Assembly (NCBI GenBank): GCA_013397865.1
Contig: VZTI01000412.1
Location: 1,188,492 to 1,252,491, forward strand
DNA from: Struthidea cinerea
Taxonomy: Eukaryota > Chordata > Aves > Passeriformes > Corcoracidae
Reading direction: 5' to 3'
Length of the DNA stretch: 64,000 nt
Part shown: positions 21,701 to 32,662 of the stretch, one piece after another
Numbering within the stretch: position 1 is the stretch's first letter
How the letters are laid out: the number at the start of each line of letters is the position of its first letter
Position numbers and translations under genes: made by a program
The notes under the pieces: model-generated
Told to the model about the DNA's origin: nothing
Seen by the model: the letters and a program-made list of their open reading frames with translations, nothing else
Databases searched by the model: none

Positions 21701-24700
21701 TTAATTGTACCCTCAAACCCATTCTCATCAAGCTCTGCTGCTGCCAGGCAGCTGTCCTATAGACTGTGGGCATGTTCAGCTTTGGCACAGCTCCATCAAC
21801 TTAAGTGAAGTTATGACAGGAATAAATACGGACCTATTTTTGGTACTGCAGGCATTTTGCACATACACATCCATCTTTTGTCCCTGACCAGTATCAAATA
21901 TGGAAAAGCCTGAACCCATCTGCACATTTACATTACCATTCTATGAAACAACCCATAAAGGTGTAGAGGAGTAAAGACATAAACCCCACAATTTTTTGTT
22001 GTGTTCCCCCCAAGGGGAACAGTAGAGATTAGAAAGAGGAATGTGGATAGAAGCATTATATAATTTGGCATCCTCTCACCACAGCAATTATAATCTGTAC
22101 ATGTGAGTTCTTTATATAGAGCAGTGAGAAGAGGAGGAAACCTTGGTTCTGTTCCCAGTTCTTTTGACAGAAATCTTGTCTGCATTACACTAATTCTGAT
22201 ATAAAATTCCATTTGTAATCCCCTGACATGCTTCTAATTCACACTGGGTTTAATTCCACTTCATTTTATAATGGTGTCAAATTTTAAAAAAATACACAAG
22301 CCAAGTTCCACCTGGACAAGAACATCTGTTCCACTCATTTTCAGAAAATACACAGGGAAGTTCACTGGCCACACTAGTGATACAGGCAGATGCTCTTGCA
22401 TGGTGACAGAAAGTGGCACCATCTTAAATTAGCATCTTCTGAACAATGCTCACATTTAATCCCACTTCTGTACCAGAACGCTTCGTGGTTTTGTAATGTA
22501 AGCCTGTAGTAGTGCTTCACCCGATAGCTTCATAAGATTCTACTGTCATAGCAAATGCACACTCACAGCTTTGAATTCATTATGCTCCCATTGCCTTTGG
22601 ATTTGTAGCCGTATCAGTTTCTCACAATCTAATAAAAACTGGGCTCAGCTGTCTCGAGACACACACTGCTAGGGGTTCTCTGATGGGCTTTGGAAAGGTC
22701 CATCTCTCTGACTTTGCATGTAAAGTTCATTCCTCGGACTTAAACTCATCAGGAACAGAAAGGGATGAGGAATGCAAGAGCTTATTTGAATTAATGTTTT
22801 CTGTGGTCGTGTAAGATTTAGATACTTACTATTTGTCTACGCCATAGCCACAGCAGTGACCACTGTGTAAAACATATACACACGAATAATCTTTATGATC
22901 CTAACAGAGGAGCTCTGTCAGGCCATCCTATAGCTCACCTCGACTTGCACATCTCAGTGACTGTGACCATAACAATCGACATCATCTCTCCATGCCACTA
23001 ACAGCACCTGGAATAAATATTGCGGTACCATTTTGGAAAGAGACTTGCAAATCACGTCTTCCCAACAGAGATGTGCATCTGGGTATTCTTAATCTGTTCA
23101 TGTGTCCTCTGTTTCCACAAGGTTAATAGCACCGGCTCCTATATTATTTTATGCCTGACTTGACATTGCCCATGGCTTCATGTGTTTGGAAAAGCAAAGA
23201 AAACATCTGTGACTAATGAGCATATCACAGAAGAAAGGTGATGATGATGACGATGATGATATAAATACCACAAACTACTCCTGACTTTAAGAACCATCAA
23301 GTTAAGAGGAAATATGAAGAAGAGGACTTAAAAAATTGCTCTCTTTCCCCTGCTGCTATTCTCTCTACCCTCTCAAGAAGTGGCATGTTAAAAATAGCCA
23401 CCACTTACAAGGTAACAACCTCACATCATCAGGTAGTCCCCTTCTGTAACCTTGCTGGCACGCTTCAAGTACACCTGCTCCATCACCTGGAAGAGTTGTC
23501 AGAGCCTAAAGGTAGAAACCATCTGAGGAGAAGTGGATTTGAAGAAAAGGCTGCATTTCAAAGCCTTTTTACAGCTGGATCTGCTTAAGCATTCCAACTC
23601 AGCCTCAGCTGCCATCAGTCTCTCCCACATCAGCAGTTCTGAACAAACACAAATTGGCCAGATTACCATTAAGCAACTTCAGCTATTTTGTAAAGACCAA
23701 AGTATCACTACTCAAACTAAGTGGCAAGGACCAGATTTTCTCTTGCCCTAAATCAATGTAGCTTCTCTACAGCCAACATCAGAATTTGACTTCCAAATTT
23801 GAAGTATTTATTAAAAACTTCTTTACATAACGATTCCAATCCTATCCTATGCTCACATTATCTCAACTCCCCTCAGCACGTATTTCCTATCAATTTGTAT
23901 TTAAAAAATCCTCTCGCCTACTGAGTCCAAGCATCCAGTTCAGCTGCACAGTGCAGCTCTGGAGCCACGGAGGAAGAGCTTGTGGTGCTCACCAACTGCC
24001 AGCTGGTATCAGGGAATGATGAATATCATCCTACACTTCCAGGTTTTGCCAAGTACACTTCACAACCCAAGCCTGCAGGCAGCCACTCTTCCCTAGAATC
24101 CAAAAAAAAAAAGGAGCATTTCCACAGGGCAACCATTCAGGAGCAGTTCTCTGCTGGGAGTCACCTGCAATGCACCATATAATGGCACTAACTACAATAT
24201 GACAAACACCAGCTATTTCTGAACATATTACCAGAAAAAAAATAATCTACAAACCCAGACTGTTCACAGTGGTATCAAAGGAAACACAAAAAGTGCTTAA
24301 CACAATGCCCTGATATGAATGTTGCCTACTTCCACAGCTCCTTTAAAGAAAGATTTGTCCTGAGTTGATGTTAATGCAAAATAAAAGCACATCCTTATCA
24401 GCTAATTTCTGGGGTAATGGTTCTACTGAAATTCTTAAATCAAGAAGTTCAGTGAAGCTTCTTCAGATTTACACAGACATAAGTCAACCATCAACCCAAC
24501 AGCCATGAACATTCTTGAGAGTCAACATTGACAAAACCAACCTCCCTCGCCAATGCGATGATCTAGCAAGGAAATTTGATGAGGTTTACCTAACCCATAA
24601 ACTGTGAAAAAAAAACCCAGCAAAAAGTAATAATCAATTTTATTTTTAAAAATCACATGTGCATTTGAGGGAGAGGTTTACTTGCACCTGCCAAACATCA

Positions 24701-26084
24701 TGCTCAGTTTTAAACCAGAAAGCTTAAACGGCCACTTCGCAAGGAAATGTACAGGAAACAGTTATTCGTTAATCTCTCTATTAACCTAGCACAGAATAAT
24801 CAAATTTAAAGTGCTGCAGGGCCACTGCGCAGCCTCATGCATGGCAGGATCAAGCTTCCCTTCTCAAATTTCCCTATATTTCCTTTGTTCTCCCATTCTC
24901 CCATTAGCAAACTGATAACTAACCTTCCTGCTGTTCTAATACTGATTTTTTCAAGCATTTCTAATATCTGCCACCCAAAACTGACATAAAAACCTACTCA
25001 TAAATGCTGTCCCAATATTTTGTTTCCTACCAAATCAGAGGAGGTTCCCAGTGTAATGATTAATGACACGTTTGTTGCCTTAAACAGCTTTGATATTTCA
25101 ACTTTTAATCAATTTTATTTTTTTAAGGTGACCTTAAGGTCTCCTGCCGCCCTGAATTTTACCCATGATGCTGTACTGAACTCACATGGTTTAAAGCTAC
25201 AGTATAAAGACCTGACAGCACTGCATTTATTTTACACACCACATCGTATGACTTTAATAACACTGCTCTCAGTGTCTGGAATATTTTGGGAAAGTATCAG
25301 TGTCAAAACACCCCATGGCCATAAGGAAGATCTGGCTGATGTTTATCACTGGAAAACAAACAACAGGCCAAAGGCATAGCACTGAGAGAGAAATTTTCTG
25401 AATTTCATATTTCCTCTTGAAATTCTAGTGGCAAGGACACTGTAACACACAACCCTTTTTCAAATAAATGGCATAGAGATGATGGAATAATTTTCTGTGT
25501 TCTGAGACATAATCACCTCCTGTATGAGAATTAACACGAGCTTTGTTTATTCCAGCGGTAAAACAACCTGTATTCAAGCTTGCCCAGCTGTCTAGAAACC
25601 CAACTGATTCCACTGTAAAAGCAGGTGTAGTCAATCATTCCTGTCACAACATTAGCACATTACTGGCTGTTGGCAAGTGGGTCAGCTTGTCACAGGCAAA
25701 GCACTGCTCAGCTGCTCTGTTTCCTTCCATCCCGGTTGGCACATGAAACAACGCGGTTACAGCTGCTGAATTCAAAAGGCATCCATCTGTTTAACTTCCT
25801 AAAACGACTTTAAAGAGTGGGATACAACAAACACATCTGCTACCTCAGCACGTTAAAAAAGATCATCTGGAAATTAACTGGGAAATTATAAATCTTTTTA
25901 GATAGGGATCCACAGTGAAGCTCCAATACACGTGTAACATCTGTTCCACCTTCAATTATAGCCCATAGCTTTGCACCTCTGGCTTTCTGAGGAACAGGGG
26001 CAAGCCTTAGCTGTAACCAGCCCTGGATCTCCTTATCTTTGTTCATGAACACATCACTGGGCATCCAGCTATTCAATTTTGTCA
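18725..26084. other. Non-coding stretch 5' of the NAV2 promoter; no gene seen
   Basis: AT-rich unique-looking sequence. The longest open frames are about 100 codons and without recognisable domains. It contains a small GAT/GAC repeat (entered separately) and a 9-base A run at about 24110. The stretch at about 21480-21720 reads as low-repeat sequence that may be conserved, but I have no direct evidence. It is probably intron of the longer NAV2 isoform, by comparison with mammalian gene structure. Confidence 0.4.
23239..23260 (+). repeat. Short (GAT)n repeat
   Basis: About seven GAT/GAC triplets (TGATGATGATGACGATGATGAT). A simple repeat with one interruption. Confidence 0.85.
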
Positions 26085-26215
26085 CTCCTGAAAAGCTCAA
26101 CTGGATAAAGCCTTGAGCACTGTGGTCTGATCTCATAGTTGACTCTGCTCTGATTAGGTTAGACTGAAGACCTCCTGAAGGCCCTTTCAATCTGAATTAG
26201 CCCAACTATTCCCAA
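26085..26215 (+). mobile_element. Old, diverged CR1 3' fragment
   Basis: GAAAAGCTCAACTGGATAAA, GCCTTGAGCA, GGTCTGATCTCATAGTTGAC, then TAGACTGAAGACCTCCTGAA and CCCTTTCAATCTGAATTA follow the order of a CR1 3' end with many substitutions and no intact octamer tail. More diverged than the other copies, so probably an older subfamily. Boundaries are approximate. Confidence 0.75.
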
Positions 26216-29200
26216 ATAAAATAAAAGATAAAAAATTTAAAATTCCATTAGTATCTACTGGAAGAACCCAAAGTGGAAATCAGCTATGAACAACAAACTG
26301 GTCCATCACAAGAAAATGCTTAGGCAGGAGGGCCAGCAGAAGATACCAGCGGATCAGATTTTAGGAATAAAACGTTAGCCCATGTTTAAGTGTGATTTTC
26401 CTTTCAGTTCTTCTCTCACATCTCTCTCAAACACAAATGTGTTACCACTTTGAATTACGTGAACAGATGCTTGCATCTAGGATTTGCAATTTACATTAAC
26501 CTAGCCTGCATTAACAGCGATTTCGACAGCAAGTGCAAACCACAGTCCATGCTTTCACCCTAAGGTACAACGTATGTGTAACCTGCAGCACCAGGACATC
26601 TCAGTAAGTTCCTTGGCTACCCTCTGCATTCTCAGCAGACTCTTCAGGCATCCTAATTTCATCTGCAGAGCGCAGGCAGAGCTGATGTAACATAACCCAG
26701 GAGAGACGTGCCTCTTCCACAGGTCTGTGGGCACCAGAAAGGCTGGCAGGAACACAGTGAGCCATGAGAGATCCCCCACAAGGAGCTGCCATATCCACTG
26801 GGGAGGTGAGAAAAATATACAAGAACACAGAAGAAAGGCAGGCCCTGGGGAATATGTTAACACCAAACTGGGAGCCAGGAGAGGTGCTCTGGCTAAGTGC
26901 TTGTGAGCTACAGGCCAAGGCCTTCAGTAACAGGAATTTGCTACTCAATATTAGAGCAAAACCTCTGAAATGCAGCACTTTGCAGCAGTGCTAATACTGT
27001 TCTGCATGTATACAAATGAGAAACCAATTTTTCTGTGCTGTAAATAGCTTGTGCAATTAATAGCAGTTAGCTGTTCCTGTCTTTTTCCAATTACAGACTC
27101 AGGAAAAAAAGGGCATATTAAGTTGCCTCATGCAATTCTGGACCACCTACTGTTAGAAGAGCAATTTGAGGATGAGCTGCTACTGCTAATTATCAAAATT
27201 AAAACTTGAAATAGAAATGTTCACTTTTAAAAGTGAGATGATTTCCTATTGCAGGCATAACTTTCCACTGCTCTCCCCTGCCAACAGTTATCACTTTTGT
27301 CTGAGATTTCTGGACTGAAACTTTGAATACAGAAATATCATCATCCAGAAAACCTTTCAAAACATTTTGGGTCACCATTTTGGGTCTTTCAAAACAAAGC
27401 CATTTATTTACCCTTGGCTAATTACCTTTTAGTCTCTCTGCACAGAGACAAAAATATTTGTGTTTCTATTTTGTCTTTTCTCTTACATTTTCAGACAGCT
27501 GCAGCCATTTCCAAAATCACCATGATGTTTCTACCATGATGTTAGGAAAAAAATTTCTCCTGGACAATACTGCTATTAGTACAACAATAAAAAAACTACA
27601 GCTATGTAGGCATATGCATGTGTGCACACACACCTGTATTGTGAGCTGAATAAAAATGTGGTGATGTCTAATTTGACCTGAGAAAACCAGAGCAGCACTT
27701 TGACATAGACAGGAAAAATTCAACACTATTTGCAGCACAGCATCACCAACTCCAATCTCTCTTATCCTGTGCTGAACAAGCATTTCCAATTCAAAGGAGT
27801 AATTAGCACGCCGTAAAAAAATCAGAGCACTAGCAAATACCAAAGCTTTAACTTGGCATTAGCAAAGATCTATGAGAATTCATCACTGTAAGCCCACCAC
27901 GAGCACTTGCTGCCCAAACACACTGAGAGTGCTGGGACAGGCAGGACTGTGCCTACGCCACCCATTTTGATCACAGGAAGTTCAAAATTCATTAGGAAAT
28001 AATTAAATAGCAGATATCGTTCTTCTAAACATCATTACCAACTTTTTGAAGCCCACTGAGAGACTCCTCACTCCAATACCTCGTTCTCAGCTGCTGATCA
28101 TTCTGTGCAACTTTAACACTCTGGTATGAAGCACACAGTGCCAGTGCCCACCTCAGGCTGGAAAATTTTGGAATGCTTTAGCCAAAATGCCAGAACCAAG
28201 GCAGAACCATATGTCATCACTCGGCCACGTCCAAAAGCACCAGTGACCTTTGCTTCAACAGCTCAGGCACTCCAGCGCTTTGAACAAGGAACTCGTGACT
28301 GGGCAAGCTAGTTATGTTTGTGCCAGAAATCAGTTTAACATGGTTTTTAGGAAAACACACACAACACAGCTGATTTTAAAATCAATTCATTTTACACATG
28401 CTCCGTAAGAACACTTAAATTGAGCAGCTGAGGTCTGCTGAGTCTGCGCTCCTGAACACCACACTGCTCCCACGAGCGAGGGACCAGGCCCACAGCTGAA
28501 CTGAGCACTCCCCAGCCCAGAGGGACCAGAACAAACCAAAGGAGGATTCTAAGCAGCAGGAAGGATAACAAGGCTCAAAGAGAAAACCTGTATGTGGGGC
28601 TGAGAGCATGCATTGTGGAAGGACATGGAGATGGAAACTGGTTCTAAAGAGGAAGGTGTGAAGAGCAGAGCCAACGATGGGAATAGGACTGGGATGAACA
28701 CCCAGATATGGAGCGAGAGAGCATTAGGATATGGAAGCTCTGAACCTGTAAAACACTACACAGTGTATGCCCCAAAATCAGGTTCACATTTCATGCATGA
28801 AGTTACCAGAATACTAATTTTAACCTTTCCAGTGTTTCAGGCCCATATTTACGTTACAGAGATTATAGCATCCCCATAACCCACCAAACCTCATCCAGAG
28901 ATGAGGTGAAGGCACATTACTGCCAATACAGTATTCAGATACTAAACTGATCAGCACTGTGCACTGGGAAGCACACACCAGGAAATATCCATGAGGGTGT
29001 CAGGAGGGAAGGAAAATACAAATTTTGCCGTTAGGGAGGAATTTAGTTAAGTACAGTAAATAAAGCTGAGAGTCTCACATACTGTTCTTTCTTAATTAAA
29101 CACTCTATTAAATAACTGGTTGCTAACTCGCTGCTCTTTAAGACCAGCACTGGAAAAAACAGCATATGATCCTGCCCTTAAAAACTGTATCATCATGACA

Positions 29201-29499
29201 AATAGGCTTTATGTCACAAAATGTAAAAAGCAGGTATCTAGGACACGTTGTATTTGGCATTTCCTAAACTTTGGGTTCTTAACCTTAGTATTTCAGCAAA
29301 CTTTGTTTGTTCAACAAGCTTGATATTGTTTCCCAGTGTATATTGGATGGTATATCAAAGAACTTCAGACTCTTGCACAGAAGATTTACAGTGACTCTTT
29401 GCAACCTGGGAAATCAGCACATCTGCACGCAGCCCACACACCCCATCCCAGTGCTCCACACAAACACCCCTGCAGCCTGCCTCAACCCTTTCAGACCGG
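26216..29499. other. Non-coding stretch; no gene or repeat recognised
   Basis: AT-rich sequence with only short open frames. A CA-rich spot (TGTGCACACACACCTG) occurs near 27621. No exon signal was recognised. Confidence 0.4.
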
Positions 29500-29570
29500 A
29501 TCACAAAATGTCCTGAGCTGGAATGGACCCACAAGGACCACTGAAGTTCAACATCCCGCCACAGGCACAG
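29500..29570 (-). mobile_element. CR1 LINE 3'-end fragment, minus orientation
   Basis: ATCACAAAATGTCCTGAGCT, GGAATGGACCCACAAGGACC, CTGAAGTTCAACATCC match the reverse complement of the CR1/SINE-type tail (GGATCCTTGTGGGTCCCTTC family). Only the 3' end is present. Confidence 0.8.
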
Positions 29571-29699
29571 CAGCAACTGCAAGGTCATCTCTGCGCAGTG
29601 ATGCTGGGATGAGTCCCACACAGCTCTCCCTCTCCAGGGAAGGAGCAGGCACAAGACCAACTCTGCCAGCCATAATCTGAAGAGAGAGAGAACACGTTA

Positions 29700-30125
29700 T
29701 CAGCGCAGCCAGGACCACCCCTCCGTGCTGCAGAGGCGGCAGCTGCACCAGGCGCGCTCCAGCGCCCATCGAACCCTTCTGCACAGCTCCCCTCCCTCAG
29801 CTGACAGCCAGGCCTTTTCCACACACACCTACAATGGCACCTGCAAACGGGGCACCCAGCCTGAGACCCGGTCCCCACAGCAGCCAGGCCCGCTCCACAC
29901 GACAGCCTGGCACCCCGACAGCCAGGCTTGGCAGGCGCGGCTGGCACGGGCTCCCTGGACAGCGGGCAGGCAGGGGGGACGAACAGCAGATGGCTTTTGC
30001 TATCTCCACAACAATTTAATCGCCGTGGCCGTGACGGCACTGACGCGCTCCACGCCACCTCCAGTGCCCCGCTGCAAGGTGAGCAAGCGGCTCTTTCCCA
30101 AGGGCGGCCCTTGTGACCGGCCAGG
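29700..30125. promoter_or_regulatory. CpG-rich patch, possible orphan CpG island
   Basis: By hand count about 28 CpG in about 425 bp at roughly 60-65% GC, clearly above the surroundings but weaker than the island at 17101-17465. Plus and minus open frames of 136 and 195 codons cross it but look like stop-poor GC-rich noise. A fair plus-strand donor (AAG|GTGAGC, GT at 30079-30080) lies inside it, and a good minus-strand donor (TGG|GTAAGT, GT at 30168-30167) beside it. It could be an alternative promoter, an enhancer CpG island, or a GC-rich repeat I do not recognise. Confidence 0.35.
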
Positions 30126-30741
30126 AAGTGTTTGAAGGGTCTGTAGTCAGGACACAAGCCACACTTACCCAACTGGAACTCCCTAACAGGAACAGAGCAC
30201 CACGGATCTGACCAGTTCAGGCAAAAAGGAAAAGCACTTGTACTGCAGGAGAGCTGTGACCCTGGAAGTCAAGGATATGGGATGAGAGCCCAGTGCCGCT
30301 GCTGAGCTCCCCTGCAAATAAATGTAGGCAAGTTGGCCTGACAGCTTGGCAAATGCCTCAAATCAGGCTGCCCAAAATAGAAACAAGTAAAATTAGTTGC
30401 TGCTTTGGAAATGTATTTCTTCATTTTCTCTTTATGAACTGTAAAACCAGATAAAAATGTCTGCACACTGTCCAGGGCAACGTGACAGCTCTGTCAGCAG
30501 AAGGACCCCAGATACTGAGATGTTACCAGACAGAGATTTCATGTAAGCATGGTAGCATTCTCCACTATGTAATTAATGCTGATCTACATTTGTGTGACCC
30601 AAAGCCAGGTTCCTCTGCACTGAAGGGGATGTGGGGATGCCACAGCCGATATGTGAGCAAATCCAAAAGGAAGGCTATTAAGTGTGTCATCTTTTCCCAG
30701 TCTTGATTGAAATTAGGAAACAAACAAAAAAAGTTTAAATT

Positions 30742-30886
30742 GGTTGTGTTTTGCTTACTTGGTCAGAGCATGGCGTTGATAACACCAAGGTTGTGAGTTC
30801 AATACCTGTATGGGCCATTTACTTAACAGCTGGACTCCATGATCCTTGTGAGTCCCTTCCAACTCAGAATATTCTGTGAATCCGTG
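30742..30886 (+). mobile_element. tRNA-Ile-derived SINE with CR1-like tail (TguSINE1-like)
   Basis: The head resembles tRNA-Ile: an A-box region TTGGTCAGAGCATGG, then GATAACACCAAGG around the anticodon arm, a B-box-like GAGTTCAATACC (30796-30807), and the acceptor end TGTATGGGCCA. It is followed by GGACTCCATGATCCTTGTGA, GTCCCTTCCAACTCAGAATA and TTCTGTGAATCCGTG, a CR1-type 3' tail. A tRNA-Ile head joined to a CR1 tail is the known architecture of TguSINE1 in zebra finch and relatives. Such a SINE would borrow CR1 enzymes by its tail. The tRNA part is too altered to be a working tRNA gene (5' acceptor strand not paired). No clear target-site duplication was found. Confidence 0.85.
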
Positions 30887-31884
30887 TTTTCAGCTCCTTT
30901 GCAAGACAAAACTAAAAACCCCAGTGCACAATAGTTGATTTCGTATTTCCTGAAGGGTACAGCTAACATCAGTTCTGCAGGCTAGTCTACAAACCTGGGC
31001 TCTTTGACATATCCTGGGGATTTACACACATGGATGCAGCAGCAGCTAAAGAAAACAGCTGCAATTATTCCCAAACCTGTATAAATCACAACAGGGGAGC
31101 AGTTGGAAGCAGGGATAGAGAGCCAAAGTTTGACAAATGGAAAAGACAAAACCATTGGAAAAAACCTTTGGGATGTAAGCAAGCTAATGAAGAGTAGAAA
31201 TAAATAAAGTATAATAAATAGGTTATATATAAAAATATCTGTAAAGCAATCTAAAATAACAGCTTTCTCTTTTGATGTTACTATCTGTTTTGAGTTCATG
31301 TTTATGGCACTACCAAGCCCCAAACAAATGAGATGGAAAGTGGGGAGGGTTATGCAGATAACATTGTTAGGGAAGGAAGAAATAAAGGAAGGTACTGTTT
31401 ATCTTTCCTTTTACTCTCAGTATTTTGATTCCCTGCCCCATAAACAGGAGGGCGAGGGAACTCTAAAGCTGTTTGTGACTTTGAAAACTTAGTTCTGTTC
31501 CCTTGATCCAAAAATTCCACAAAATGTTCCTCCTCCTTTCCATATTATGCTTTACCACCTCGAGCCAGAGCACAAAGGGCAGCGGTTTCCAACATGTGTG
31601 TGCACAGGCACAAACCTTTGTGTGGCAGAGCTGTGCTGGGAGCAGATAATCACAGCAAATAAAAGGCAGCTCTGGATATAACAATGTGGAAGCAAATCCA
31701 ATTGCGAAGGACATTGGCTGAAAACAGCCCTCAGAAACAAAGAACCAGCCACATTAGAGCAATCTTTCATACTTGTATAAAATAAGTAATTGAGTCATGG
31801 ACAGGGTAAAGCCTGGGAGCACAAAGAAAGATCACAAGTCGAAGCTGGAAACTGTCCCAGAGGTCCCATACTTCAGCTCCCGCT

Positions 31885-32210
31885 CTGTTTGCTATTCTTC
31901 CCACTCCGGGCTTAAGCACAGCATCAAAGCTCGTTATTAGTCTGTAATCAAGGCCATTAGAGCTCTCTCGAATTCAACCTGAAGACAAACTGGGCAAAAC
32001 CTGGCGAGGCAGCAGTAACGATCCCCTCTGAGTAATCAGAGCATTGCTCTGCACGATGCCGACAGAAAACAGTCCCTTTGTGCCCAGGGGCCTGCGAGAG
32101 GGCTCACTTGAGAGAAAATGTTATCTTATGCACTATAAATACGTGAAAATAAGATTAGAGGCAGCTGTTGTGACAGCAATTTGCCATGTCAATACACCCC
32201 CTCACACTCT
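31885..32210. promoter_or_regulatory. Candidate conserved enhancer (inferred)
   Basis: A repeat-free block with closely spaced homeobox- and TCF-type motifs: ATCAAAGC (about 31923), GTTATTAG, TGTAATCAAGG, GCCATTAGAGC, and later TTGTGACAGCAATTTGCCAT. The mix of A/T-rich cores within unique sequence is typical of vertebrate conserved non-coding elements near neural genes. No alignment was possible. Confidence 0.2.
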
Positions 32211-32645
32211 GCCCAGATTTTTAGCTCACTAGCGACTCAGAAGCGAGAGGGGCATTGCCAAGCCCCCCACTTCCCTGCGTTTCCCATCCACTTGTACTAT
32301 CCAAGGACTGCCCTCACCCGACTTCACTTTGGCTATCAGAGATGGAGTCAAGCACCCCGCCACTATTTGGGAGCTGTGCAGAACAGGACAGCTTCTTTAT
32401 TGTCCTAGCTTGGCCCTGTGACATCACAGCGAATGTTAATCAGGAGCAATGTTAGCATTACAAAAGTCTCTTACAAAAGTAGACATCTGAAGCATTTCCA
32501 CTGAAAACTAAATACAGTCACTTATCATTTTTAACTCCTGTCATATTAATACATATTACTAAAAATCCTCAGCATTCTGTCAGAGAATTGTCTGCATTTA
32601 TTACTTCCAGTAAGAAAGAAGCTACTGAGTGGGAGAGAAATAACC

Positions 32646-32662
32646 TTTTTTTTTTTTTTTTT
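32646..32662 (+). repeat. Poly-T run
   Basis: Seventeen consecutive T with no recognisable retroposon body attached. Confidence 0.9.

Noticed and set aside
29585..30172. 195-codon minus-strand open frame (overlapped by a 136-codon plus-strand frame)
   Set aside because: Lies in a CpG-rich patch with both strands open, no family resemblance, and runs into a CR1-like flank.
30742..30818. Functional tRNA-Ile gene
   Set aside because: The 5' acceptor strand does not pair with the 3' end, the arms are mutated and the sequence continues into a CR1 tail, so it is a SINE.
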